Below, one piece after another: positions 13,425 to 25,500 of a DNA stretch of 64,000 nt; the stretch's first letter is position 1, and each line of letters opens with the position of its first letter. Location: the NCBI GenBank assembly GCA_008921705.1, contig VFFE01006978.1, positions 710,255 to 774,254 on the forward strand, written 5' to 3'. Under the pieces are notes generated by a model. The model saw only the letters and a program-made list of their open reading frames with translations, did no database searches and was not told the origin of the DNA. Position numbers and translations under genes: made by a program. The stretch comes from Burhinus oedicnemus (taxonomy: Eukaryota; Chordata; Aves; Charadriiformes; Burhinidae).

Positions 13425-13790
13425 AGCAATAAGGGTGATCAAAGGCATAGAACAACTACTACTATGTAAGGAGCAACTAAGTTGACTAGACTTCAGCCTG
13501 GGAGTAAGACAGCTGAGGTCCATAAAATACTGTGGGGCAGAAGGTGATAGCTGTTCATGTCTTCTGTAGAAAAAGAACTGGGGAGCATCAAATGAAGTTA
13601 GTAGGGGCCATGCTGAATGCAAACAAAAGGTGATAACTGCAAGTGTGAGGTCGGTTGTGGCACTCCTTTCTCAGGATGCAGGCATGCTGAAAGCTTAGGT
13701 GGTTTCTAAAGCAGCTGGATAAATTTATGGTTGCTGTTAAATGAGCCTTCAGCTGCAGATCAGTGGAGGCTGGGAGAATATTTTGGATAA
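13425..13790 (+). mobile_element. Ancient CR1/L3-like LINE fragment
   Basis: Heavily diverged CR1-like text can be followed: AGGGTGATCAAAGGCATAGA, then 'gaggtccataaaat', 'gcatcaaatgaagttagtag', 'ttgtggcactcctttctcaggatg', and 'aaagcagctggataaatttatgg'. These correspond to the order of blocks at the 3' end of CR1-family ORF2. It is full of stops and indels. The assignment to CR1 rather than a related LINE clade is tentative. Confidence 0.65.
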
Positions 13791-14436
13791 TTACTACTAC
13801 AAGAATGTCACGGGGTTTGTATTCTTCTCTGAGTATCTGCTGTTGGCCACTACGTGACTTAGGAAAGGAAGCTTGTGGTCTGACATGCCATGTCTGTTTT
13901 TAGGTTGTTCTGACCACCCCATCGTTTTTCTTTGGTTGTGTGGGTCACTGGGTTGGATGAAGTGGGCTGCAAAAAGTGTTCCAGGTCTGTTCTTTGCTCA
14001 CAGTGTGTTTTCTGCAGGCAATGAGCCAGATGAAAGCAGCATACAGTTTTCTTTTCTGCACCATGTTGGTTTTGTAGGTAATAAAACTACGTATTACAAG
14101 CAATTCCGGGAGTGCCAGAACTAAAGAAGCCTAGTTTCCTAAAGATTTGGATTTCTTCATTGATAAACTCTGGTTTAAAACATCTTCTGTATTTAAGATG
14201 TCTTTAGGGTCAGTCCCTCCGATGGTTTCCTTGTACTGTCTTTACCCATAGCTGAGACACAGTCAAACATCCTGCCTAACTGGCTAGGTTTCTTCATGAA
14301 TATTGAGGGGATGAAATATCTTTCAGACCTCTGCAGCTCTTTTTAATTTGTATGGAATTGTGGGTTTAAAAGATACTCGACAGAAAACGTGGTAACATGA
14401 GCCACATTTCCCTCAGAAACCAGGCAAAAACAAGTA

Positions 14437-14482
14437 GTACAAAATAAATACAAATAATACAAATAAAATAATCCAAATAATC
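14437..14482 (+). repeat. A-rich CAAATAAT-type simple repeat
   Basis: Imperfect repeats of AAATA/CAAATAAT units occur. This is low-complexity sequence without tail or element context. Confidence 0.7.
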
Positions 14483-14765
14483 CTTCATCTTGCCCAAAAT
14501 ATTAATAATATAGTCCAAAAAAGGACCGTGACTATTAAAAATAGATTTATTTTAATCTCTAAAGTTTTAAGTGTAATACAGGTTAGCTTCAATGTGCATG
14601 GCTGTGCACAGGAAGAGTGGCGTATGAGTGTGACATCCAATTTTTCATACATTATTTAGTTACTGACACACATGCTGTGTTCTTGCTGGTTGTTAACAGC
14701 ATGTGAATTATGAGGCCAAAGAGGTCTTCCTCATGACAATGGCTAATGTTTGTAGAAATGCAAAG

Positions 14766-14779
14766 GTCATGATCATGAC
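14766..14779. other. 14-bp perfect palindrome
   Basis: GTCATGATCATGAC reads the same on both strands. With its left neighbours it forms an AGGTCA half-site facing TGACT, but the spacing does not match a canonical nuclear-receptor element. Confidence 0.5.
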
Positions 14780-15470
14780 TACTTTTTTTTAATGCCAACT
14801 GGGTACCAATGACAATTACTGAACTAGACAGATCTTAAAGGGTCAGTTTATTGACTTACCTTCCCTGCTTTGTGAGTGGTGACAGAATCAGTGTAACCAT
14901 CTGACTTCTGTGCTGTGCCATGTTAAGTGAGTTTGGCCTTGGATAGTTTTCCTTCATATTTCCATGAAAAAAAGGAGCACCTGATTCACTAGCTTTATTT
15001 TTCTGTGACGTGCTACTGGATTAGCAACATTATTACCATCTCTAAAAGAGAAAAGCAAACCAACTTCCTAAAACCCATTTTGTGCTTTTGGTATAACTTT
15101 CTTTTCCTCCTAACCTGTAGTTTAAACTTCAGTGGAGCAAAAATTGGTGGGTTTGTACTTCCAGACCGTATGTGTGAATGTTGACAGTAGTGTGTTTTCG
15201 ACAGATAAACTTATCATTGTCAAATTTAAGTAAAGATCTCTTGACTTAAGCCTAGGCTGCTCAAACTCTTTACTTGCCTTCACCTGGCATCATGTGATTG
15301 TATGTTCTGGTTTTTATTCAGGCATAATGTGTCTGGAGGAAACTGCAGCTGTAGGAAGTGTGGTCATGGGTTGTAGCTTCTCTCCCCCAGCTCAGATGTT
15401 CAAAATTGCATGTCCATGAACTTCAAATTGATTCTGAACCAATTCTTCCATGGTACAGTGATCTTATATC

Positions 15471-15490
15471 TGTGTGTGTTTGTGTGTGTG
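15471..15490 (+). repeat. (TG)n microsatellite with one interruption
   Basis: Twenty bases of TG repeat are interrupted once by an extra T. Confidence 0.9.
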
Positions 15491-17861
15491 CTGGACAGGG
15501 TAGGATTTTGGAAGTCTGCACTTCAGTGTGTTTTAGCTACCCCTTACAAAGATTAAAAACTGGAAATGCAGAAGAGAAAGACATTATTTGGCTCTTTGGA
15601 AACCATTGTTTCCAGTTACTGCACTGGGTGATTTCTGGAGGAGTAAAATAGTAGACTGGTATTTTGAGAGAGGGAGTGCAGGTCACACACACGTCAGGAA
15701 GCTGAGTCACAGCTGGAGTGTATACAGCACTAGGAAATATCTTTCTTAATAGCCTGAGAAGACAAGAGGCATTAGATGACCTAATCTTTTTCATATGAAA
15801 TTTTTGTGCTTGTGACTTTGTTTTCCTAGTTGCCGAGACTAAGTGTGGAAGCCATCTTTTTATTTTCTTTTATACAGGAAAGTTTCATCAGTGTAGAGCT
15901 GGTTAGTTTGAACCTGCCTGAATCTGCAGCCTTCTCACGTGGGTATGGTAGGTAGAACTTAATGTTTATCAGCTGTCAAAACTGTTGATTTTTTTACTAA
16001 AAAGATGAACTTTGCTTTATGATGAGAATCTTTGTCTCAAGAGAGACTGGAAGTTACACAGTAAATGACTTTGGTAATAGCAAATTTGTATGAACTTTGT
16101 CTTAAGTTAAAGGAGTTGGTCTAAAGCCAGTTGTATCAATGAAATAGTTGAGTGTAAGTGTAAAAGTTCTTGTTTGAATCCTCTTGGGAACTGCCAGGAG
16201 TGGTGGCAAGGTGAAGGTTAAAAGTCTTACTGAGGTTAAAATGGCAATGAAAGCAGAGTGACTTTTAGAAACAAATGAGAGGAAACAGCAAACATTTTGG
16301 ACAAAGATTTATTTTTTTTAAAAAGTAACTATAGGTGAAACTGGTAATGTAATGTGCTGAGACTTGCAAGTAGTTCCTGTTACACAATTCAGTGTTCCAG
16401 TGCTTTACCAGACTTCAGTCATTTGTGTGAAACTTGGGCTTGCTGAACAGCTGTTGCAGACTACTCTGTCCTCTTATTTCAGTCAAAGTAGTCGTCAGGT
16501 TTTGGCATCAGGCATACAGATGGAGCAGTTGCTTTGTTTGCAGAAGGGAAAATATTAGAAAAACATTGTTCTTGGTTGCTTTTTTTTTTTTAACATCCTT
16601 GTGCTCTAATAACTTTGTGCTTGGCAGGAGGAGTTTTAATCTTGAGTTTGCATCTTTGCTGTCCCTTCAGAAGTCAGCCAAAGCTACCCAAGTTAAAAGA
16701 CAAAACTTCTAGTTTATTCATGCTCAGAAACTTGCTAGTGCTGCGTTGCTAAAATTCTGCCTCCCCTGGGACTCCATTATAACCTTTAGTTGTACCCCTG
16801 GCCCTTACAAGCTGTCTGAAGGTCAGGCACTGAAACAGATTTGTAGGGTAGGTTTTGTATGCGTGCAACTGTGTGACTTTGCTGGTAGGATTTGGGCAAT
16901 GTGCAGGTGGAAGCTACTTGACTTAGATGGTGAGGAAATGGAAATAATCATGGGGGAGAGTAAAAAAGGAGGCTGAGGAAGATAGGGGAGCTTGGAGTGA
17001 AGGCTGTAGGAAAAAAATGAAAAAGAGATTGGACTGGCCGTACAGGAATCTAAGAGCTTGGAAACTAACGGGGAAACAGTGCTAGAAGAAATCAAGATTG
17101 GCTTGGTGAGGAAGAAGGGTATGGGAACCGATAAGAAACAGAAGTAAAGGGAGTGTTGAAGGCAAAGCTGGGAATAACACTGAGAATATCTTGGCAGGGA
17201 GCCTGAGAACTGCTGAGGTGAGGGGAAAAAACATGTGATGAAACCAAGTGCTTGTGACAAACTCAGATATAAACATGAGATCTGGTTTGTAAGGAGCCTT
17301 TGGATGATGGGAGAGAGCTGCTGGGCTGGGATAAAACTTAGGACTGGGATGAGGATCTGGCTAGTGAAAGGGACCAAACTGGAGTCGGACAAACCAGTTG
17401 GGAGAGGAGGCAAGAGGGTTAGATCAGAATAATATGTTTCCCCAGCAGTTCATCCATTGTAATGCCTAAAATGGAATCGAAAGGGTTTTTAACCTTGTTG
17501 TTGTTCTGCTGTCAGTAAATCTTTTAAATCTATTGACTGACAGTGTCTAGCCTCATTGCCGGTGGTCCGCATGGAGCACCATGACCTGAGGGGAGGAACT
17601 TGAAAGACCTTTGCCACTTCCATTTTGCGAAGCAGATGTGGGAGAACTGAGCATCACAGTGCTCTCACTGATCTGTAGGAATACTGGCAGTGCTGCTTGA
17701 CTTCTGCTTGTCTTCATGAAAAGAAACCATCAACCAACCCCCACCTCTTCTCTCTGTCTGGGGCTTAAATATCCCCACAAGTACTCTGTGATCATTGCTG
17801 TGGCTAGGACATTGGTGGGTTTGGCTCAGTGGTTGGGTCAGGCTGCTGCTGGGATAGAAGC

Positions 17862-17895
17862 AGGTCATGGTCAAGGTCAGGAAAACCCAAGGTCA
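17862..17895 (+). promoter_or_regulatory. Cluster of AGGTCA nuclear-receptor half-sites
   Basis: In 34 bases the sequence has AGGTCA (17862-17867), TGGTCA (17868-17873), AGGTCA (17874-17879) and AGGTCA (17890-17895). The third and fourth lie in TCAAGGTCA and CCAAGGTCA, which match the extended monomer sites of ERR/NR5A receptors. GGGTCA at 17835-17840 adds a further half-site. Binding is not shown by sequence alone. Confidence 0.45.
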
Positions 17896-18287
17896 GAGAC
17901 CAAAGAAGTACAAATGCATTAATTTTGAGGGTAAGGCAGGGGTGTGGATGCCAGGCCGTGATGTGGAACGTGCGAAGTGCTGACATGGCAGAAGCCCGAA
18001 GTCTGGGTGAGGCAGAGGTGGGACTCAAACTCTGCACTGGAGCAAGGAACGCTGGGAAAGGAGACTGGTGAAGCGAGATGGCTGGGAATGAGTCCCCAGC
18101 TGTCAGAAAACAGGATCAGGGATTAAGGCTAGAAATTGCAGCATAACACAAGGTTTTAGGAAAATTGGCAAGCTCCCAGAAAAACCTTCTGTTAAGATGT
18201 ACCTATGGCTTTCTGTTTGTATGGCTGAATTTGGGGCTGCTGCCTGGTCAGCCAGCAGAGTGAGGGACTCCTTTCGGTCACGCATTT

Positions 18288-18305
18288 AAAAAAAAAAAAA
18301 AAAAA
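18288..18305 (+). repeat. A18 homopolymer
   Basis: Eighteen A residues occur. The moderately GC-rich upstream sequence (about 17600-18290) resembles no transcript I recognise, so a processed pseudogene is not claimed. Confidence 0.9.
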
Positions 18306-21300
18306 GTTAAATCAAAGCGTAATTGTATAAGTGGAAATAACTGTTAGTGGTTTTTTCCTAACTTAGTGCAGATGCCTAACTTTCACTCTGTAGGGCGAGT
18401 GTGCTACAAATGTGTTTGTACTCTGTGGTGGTACCCTTGTGTTGTCCTGGATATGGCAGGTACACTGGCAGAGAGGGAAGAAAAATGTTACCCTGATATC
18501 ACATTCTGAGCTCTGATTTTTACAAAGTTTAATGAAGAAGGTCCTGACAGCACTGTTAGGAGAGTAAAATCTGTTCTCTGGGAAACAGCCAAGGCCCTAA
18601 ATTATTACAATTATACGCCCGACTATTTCAGAAAATGAGAATTCTTGACTTTTCACTGAGGAAAAGAAGAAAGTGTGTGTGAAAGCTGGTCTGAAATTTA
18701 AAAAAAAAAAAGTAATTAGTGAGCTTTCATCTAGGTGAAACCAGTCTCACTCACAGAGGCTAACTAGCCCCTCACTTTCATGACTGTAATAACACTCATT
18801 TGATCCTGTCTGCTGGCAACAGAAAGTAGCGTGATAATTAGTGTGGAATGGGCTCATCTGTGGGTGGTGGCATGTAAGGTGATACCAGATATCACTGAGG
18901 GGAAAATTCATATCTAGGTATCTAGGCTGTTATAATTTTACCACCACTAGCACAGTCAGTGGACCAGAGTCCTGGCTGGTAGATGCACCTGTTTCTCTAG
19001 TTTAGCTGTGATGGACTGAGTGTAGGCTTTTGAATCTGGATTTCCATGGGACTTTGGCTCCAGCAAGGCAAGTGACTTGCACTGTCTTGTGTAAGGTGGA
19101 AGCTCAGGAAGAACAAAGATCAAAGACTTGTGTAAATGAATACTGATTTACGGTTTTTGAGCTGTGGCAAATTCTGTTTAAATGTTCAGTGTTAATTTGT
19201 GGTGGGTGTATGGAAGGGGAGGAAGTGGGAACAGAAGTCACTCAACATTTCTTTAGACTGTCCTAATGTATAACACAGGTCAGAGGATTTTCCCAGTGGC
19301 TTGCACGCTAGACTTTGGGTCACAGAAGATGCATAATAATTTTATTTGATTTAATTTGGTTTTCCATCCCTTAAGTTTAATTACTGTTATTGGGTGTTTG
19401 CCTGTTTTCTTTAATTTTGAGACACATACGAGGTGCTTTCCTACAACTTGTTTCACAAGACTAGGTGATGTTTTGGTGTATGGACTTCAAAATCTTGTGC
19501 GTTTAGGGTGAGACTACCTTAAAAATGTAATCTCTTGCTGGTACATCAAATTGAATGAGAAGCATTTCTAGGTTAAATACAGTAAAATTAATTGAAGGAA
19601 AATAAAACCATTTCTTCCTTTCTTTTCTCCTGCCTTCACCCAACCCCACTCCCAGCACCCTAGGAGTAGCCTATTCATGTATAAACCTTGATTCTTCTTT
19701 CAGGACTAGTATTTAGTCATATCCTTATATATGATGTTGGCAAGTTGTGAAGGGACACATCAAAAATTACAATTTTTATTTACCTGTGTTTTATCTAGTG
19801 CATTCATCCTGCCTAGTCTTGGTGGAGACAGCACAGTGTTACACAGGATGGGATGGGGAGAGGAAACAGGGCTAAGGGAAAATGCAGCACTCCATAAAAT
19901 TTGCTTTTTCATTTTAAAGCTTGAATTTTTATTTCATGTTTTGTGTAACACAGGATTTGGATTCTTTTACTTTTTTTGAGTGTTCATCTGTTTCCTAGGT
20001 TGTAGAAAAGTGCTGTTTATTAGGAAGCAGTCATAGGCAATGATAGCAAATTTTTTGGGCCTACACCCGTGCTGCAGTATAAAAAGGTTCCATTGATTGT
20101 AAAATTTACTAAAATATTAGAACTGCCAACCCACAAATTTCTTAAGTATGAAGATATGTAGTTGGTGAAGCTGTTATTTGTTGTCTTCTCCCCCCCGCCC
20201 CCACTTTGGTTTACTAATAACTCTGATTCTCTTGAAAATTTTCTTCCTTCCCCACCCAACAACTGCTTTATAGCTGACAAAAGTAAGCTGTTTCCTAACC
20301 TTATCCTCTACCTACGGAGGTCATAAAAATTGCTAATGCAAATGCTGTTGCCTTCTGTTGTGTAATTCTAATAGGAAACGGATCACTGCAATTTATGGGG
20401 TACTTACCCTTTTTGGTACATGATGAATGGCTCACTTCAAATGATGTTTCCTCATTGATTTCCTACTATTTATCACCAGAAACGACAAAGCAGGAAGAAC
20501 AGCATTTAAACATGAAGTTGATTTTGAAGATGACATCTTTTCACTACAGTGTGAATTCATGGTAATATAGTGTTTGCTGTAATAGAGGAGCAGAAGACAT
20601 GAAGTCAGTTCTTTAAATTGCTCTTCAGATTAGGTATCTCTAAACTCACTTTTTGTTACGCTGTATTAGCTTACTCTCGCATTCTTTGGTAGAGAGAGTG
20701 AGGGGCTTACTCTGTGTAGGGTTTTCATCACACTCTGCCTATGTATTGCCATGTTCTGGAAACAAGTACATGTGATATTTATCTGTTGTTAGTCAATTTG
20801 TCTATGTTGTCAAGTTTTTTGAGATATTTACATTTCATTCACGGAAAAATCTATGTGCAAGTAAATTCTGTATGATATTTAGCAAGTGACTCTGAAATAA
20901 TCGTATTTCTGTGGTGATATTTTATTTCACTACATGACAGTACATGAAGAATTAGAAGAATCCATCTTAACCTGCTCAGTTTCTCTCTAGTTGGGCTGGA
21001 TTGACTGACTACAAAATGGAAACTGTCCCTTCAGTTTCTGCAATTTCCATACCATCTCTTTCTCTGTGTGTTGCTATGTAAATCACTGGGCAAGACCACA
21101 TATAAGCAAGGTCAATCAGGGGCAGATACAGTCCTTCAAAATATAGTTGGTTTTAGATTGACTGGAGTAGAAAATAGAGATATTCCCTTGCCAAGTAGGA
21201 TAGCTTATTTCAATTTAGAACAATACTGCAGTTTTGCTGCATATAAGACTGGCTTAAATTTTATTGACTTGATAGTCTTTGAATACTTCAGTTGTAGCTC

Positions 21301-21399
21301 TGCAGTAAAGTTTCATCTTCTTTAAATGTCAGTGTTAAAACTTGTTTGCATTCTTCATTTTCAGAGTCCAGTGTTCGCTAATGTGCTAGCAAAAGTAAG

Positions 21400-21588
21400 A
21401 CTATGTAGGTTATGTAGTACTCAGTGTCCATCCAATTAATATCCCCTTCCAAAGGGATTGTACATTAGTCACTAACCATGGTGGCTCCACTTGAACACTA
21501 TGGAAATTGAGGCGACCCTTTATAGGGCAACTTTTACCCCAGTAAATGAATTAAACATCTAACCTAGTGTTCTGCACTATGTAGGTTA
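21400..21588. repeat. 13-bp direct repeats flanking the left arm
   Basis: ACTATGTAGGTTA occurs at 21400-21412 and again at 21576-21588. The final A of the arm is shared with the second copy, a one-base microhomology. Confidence 0.9.
21415..21576 (+). repeat. Left arm of a perfect 162-bp inverted repeat
   Basis: Bases 21415-21576 are, by base-by-base reading, the exact reverse complement of 22372-22533. This arm is flanked by a 13-base direct repeat, ACTATGTAGGTTA, at 21400-21412 and 21576-21588, with two extra bases (TG) between the first copy and the arm. Such flanks look like a target-site duplication, so this arm is probably the inserted copy. It carries no open frame of note and matches no repeat family I recognise. 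Confidence 0.95.
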
Positions 21589-22371
21589 GAAAAAAGGGTG
21601 GAGTTTCAAAAGTCACTTTGACAACTACTACTGCAATTATGTTTACTTTTAAATGCATATAAAATGATTTTAAAAAAAAATAAAATTGAACTATATGAAA
21701 CCACTGAGGTGAAATGTACCTATTCCAGAGAACTTGTAGTATTTTTTAAATTTCATTATGTAACAGCACAGCTGTTAATCATTTTATTGCCTTATTTATC
21801 TGCTTCTTGAGATTTGTGATTATAATTTTGCTCTTTTCTGTCTTACTGTTATGTGCTTACTGATCTTTAGTTTCAAACCATGATGCAAACAATGCAAGTG
21901 AAAAACAAAGTTTGCAGAATTTCAAGTCTGTGCAGTTTCCATTCGCTTCTCTTTTTCTGAAAACCATTTTGCGTAAATCTGAACAATCTATCATGCTGCA
22001 TACAGATGACTGGAAGTAAATATTTCATATTGTCTACTTCCATTGCTAAGCGTTGTAGAATTGGTCTTCAAATATCTCTAGCGTAAACATGCTGGATGTC
22101 GAATGAAAAAAAGCAAATACTGTCATACCTCTCTGCTCATATTTGCTCTGAAATGGGCTTCATCTAAAGCACAAATTCTTTCTAAATGAAAAAGCACTTT
22201 TCTGTAAAACCATCACTTCCAACTGTCCTTTCCAAAATTAGTATTATGAAGTGTTCCGTACTTAATTTCACCTGCTTTCTCCCGTGCTGCTGCAGTTACT
22301 TTCAATAGAAGGACTCTGTGATTTGTGTGAGACACCTCACATAACAACAAAAAAAAAATAGTTACCAGCCT
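21577..22371. other. Spacer between the inverted-repeat arms
   Basis: This is 795 bases of AT-rich, apparently unique sequence. It has no open frame resembling a transposase, so the structure is not an obvious intact DNA transposon. It includes an A10 tract near 22349. Confidence 0.7.
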
Positions 22372-22533
22372 TGCAGAACACTAGGTTAGATGTTTAATTC
22401 ATTTACTGGGGTAAAAGTTGCCCTATAAAGGGTCGCCTCAATTTCCATAGTGTTCAAGTGGAGCCACCATGGTTAGTGACTAATGTACAATCCCTTTGGA
22501 AGGGGATATTAATTGGATGGACACTGAGTACTA
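22372..22533 (-). repeat. Right arm of the perfect 162-bp inverted repeat
   Basis: This is identical to the reverse complement of 21415-21576 and separated from it by a 795-base spacer. I see no direct repeat around this arm, so it is the likelier template or ancestral copy. The flanks (CAGCCTT on the left, GGTAATTGTG on the right) differ from those of the left arm. Confidence 0.95.
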
Positions 22534-25500
22534 GGTAATTGTGTGAAGAATAGCTGCAACTTCAGATCTGTGTAATACTGGAACTCAACAGATAATTGAA
22601 AACATACCTTTGAAACCCAAAAATATCATCCGACTTGTTAGAAGGCAAGGAATGAACTATATATTTTTACCTTGGGTATGTGTAAGGATATAGGTGGAGA
22701 AAGAGAAGGAACAAATATAGTTGGTTTTCTTTACTGTACTTCATCTCCATGAAAAACAACCATAATTCATTTAAACATATCTGCTTTTCTGTGTAACTTA
22801 GTGTTTGGTGTACATGCTTGAGTGGCAGAGAACAAAATGTACTTTTTGAAGATAAGAAACATTCTAAATGTTCATGATGAGAACAGCATGCACTGAACAA
22901 GCACAAATCATTCAGACACCTCTTTAAATTTCAGATGTTGAGTTTAAGTGACTTAAAATTGGGCTGAAGTAATAATACAAAAATATACAGAACCTTTTTT
23001 TCTAAATCCAGCTTTTAGAATTTATGTTCTTATTGTACATCAAACAGCTGTTGATGGCAAGTTTCTAAGTGACTGGCTGAAATCCGAGTTTAATAGTATT
23101 TTGCGATGAACTGCTGCCAGTCTTTGCTCTTCTAAACCAGCCTCGTCTCTGACAATGGTAGAAACATCTATCTTTACAGTCTTTGCTTTTGCTCTTGCTG
23201 GTGGCATGGCCTGCATTGAAAATCTCAAATCTAGAGATCCTAATGTTCTGGTGCAGCTAAACAAGAGCATCTGAATCCTGATAGTCACAGAGCTGTGATG
23301 GGCGCGTTCATAAGGTTGGAACAAGGCTGGTTTTGAATAATGCATGTTGCTGGAAGATATGTCAGGGAATTTCAAAACAAGTGCAATTGCAATAAAACTT
23401 TGACAGAATTTTAATAAAGTTACAATTGCTACATGAGTGTTTAAACCTATTTAACTTGTATCTTTACCTCTTTATTACCTGCCTTACATTTTTAATATGT
23501 GAACATAAGAACTGATTACAAAACATCTGATGTAGGTTCATGAAGTATTTTAGCAGTGTTACCCAATTCTTTTATTACCTTTGCAGTACCATTTGACAGA
23601 GCTTCATGGAACTGTAGACCTCACTGAAAAATATCTACCTGAATTATTAAAATTATGTATGACTAGAAGCAGGGGGAAAAATCTTATGGGAGCTTTGGCT
23701 ACTAATCATCTTAAACTATAAATCAGTAGTTTTTAGAGAACTTTAAGAAACATTTGTATTGTTTTGCTGATTGTCTTTTAGAGGACAGATGAGGCAGACT
23801 TGTAATTGAGAGGAATCGGGTTTTCATCATTAGTAATTCTACTGGGTGGGGTGTTTTGGGGTTTTTTGGGGGGTATTTTTGTGGGGAGAGAAATTAAATA
23901 GGTGATTTAACACGGCTGTGTTATCTCTAAATACCATTATACTTCACTACTGGTCATGGTTGAAAGTCTTATGTTACTGTAGTCCAAAAAATGTTGGTTT
24001 TTTTATTGAAGCTGCATGTTTGAACAGAGGTTTCTGTTGTAAAAGAGAATTGCTTATTGCTTTGAGTTCCAAAAAGGCAGATTTTATTTAATCCACGCTA
24101 GCTGTATACCACAGAACAGCACTCCACTGGGCTTCCTTTTGCAGGTGCCAAGTTCTGCATTGCCAGAAGGTGCAGCTGTGTCTGTCAGCAAAAAGTCAGA
24201 GGAACTGCAGTAGAGAGTACTATCCTCCAGTTTGTTCCTCACTACCCAGTGCTGTTAAATAAGTATGAAATAACTGTTACATCTACTGGGCTTTTATCTG
24301 TTTATCCTGTGCCTTGTGTTTTTTTTCTTTGTTGTTTTCTGCCGTATCTGAAGCAAGTGTTAGTTGTTCGTTGTTCAGTAACTTTTAGTTTCCCCACATT
24401 TTTTTGTGGAAAGTCAAAATTTCTGACATCTAAATGAGTTGGCAAAGAAAAAAAGTTGCACAATGTGTCATGAAACTTATCACTGTCGCCTCCAGGACAG
24501 AAATACATGCTGTTTCCAAAAATGCAAACTATCAAGTATTTGCCTGTTTAGTGCTCAGACACGACTTTTATTTCTGCACATCAGAACTGTAATAAACACT
24601 ATAAAATTCTCTGCTTGGATGAAGTTCGTGGCATCTTCTTGTTCATCAGTGTAGCAATGGAAAGTCAATTCCTTTGCTCTAAGAAGGGAAACAGTTCATA
24701 GTGTCCTACAAACAACTGACTAGTGAAACCCCTCAGACGGTCAGCATAGAGAAGACATCAGTCAAAATATTCTTTTTCAGTACTCTAAGAAATCATGCAA
24801 CTTTGGGCTGGAACTTCTCTGCTGGAGTCAGCTTTCCCTTTAATGCTCTTCCAGAGACTGATGTACCACCTATAGCTCCTGCTGTAAATAGGACAACCTC
24901 TCTCTATCTGCTACTCAGCCATCAGGTGGGGAAGACCTGATGTAGTTAAAACTTGCCATGGTGCTGTAAATGATGACTGACTTATAACCGTAAGCAAGCC
25001 AGAAAGTACTAGTGGAGGTTGTTAGTAAAGAGGGAAGCAAATTTTCTGTCTGGAGGCTTTTTCTTCACTGAAATTACTTCATTGCCCAACTGCCCTTTGG
25101 TCTCCTCTTGCATGCTTTAATATATGAAGAATATACCTCACTATGGTACATGGAGATACTCTGTTTAGACCTGACCAGGCTGGCTCTGCAAATGGTTGTA
25201 CAGCTGTTGGGCTGGTGTTCTGCTGGACCTCATTACTTTGGCTGGTCTAAGCAGTCGTGGGACACAGCCACAGTATGTTACTGCTGTTTTGCTGGACTGT
25301 GCCTTGTGGACATCTCCAGCTGGTAGCAGCTGTCATTCATTCAGCACTCTGTCATGGGGTATAGGCACACGTCATGCCATACCTAAATGCTTCTGCTGAT
25401 TAAAAATGATTGTGCTGTACCTTGGATGAGCTTGTACTAAGGAAGCCTGACTACTGCTGAGCCGATGTAGACTGGGGCCACTGGCATGAATGTATTTTCT

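Larger units (their letters stand above)
13791..21399. other. Noncoding stretch
   Basis: The region contains a purine-rich + strand at 16960-17420, which produces a 196-codon chance frame on the minus strand, plus the half-site cluster at 17862 and the A18 run at 18288. No gene, RNA or transposon is recognised. Confidence 0.6.

Noticed and set aside
16823..17413. 196-codon open frame on the minus strand, the longest in the window
   Set aside because: The + strand is purine-rich here, which removes stops on the complement. The predicted protein is a Ser/Pro/Leu/Phe-rich low-complexity string with no domain and no exon signals.
17600..18305. Processed pseudogene suggested by GC-rich sequence ending in A18
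   Set aside because: No recognisable coding content and no target-site duplication found around it.
21415..22533. DNA transposon with 162-bp terminal inverted repeats
   Set aside because: No transposase-like frame in the spacer and no convincing matched target-site duplication outside both ends. A CAGTG start with AGTACT flanks hints at hAT, but AGTACT is palindromic and lies inside the arms. The 13-bp repeats bracket one arm only. Kept as a weaker alternative.
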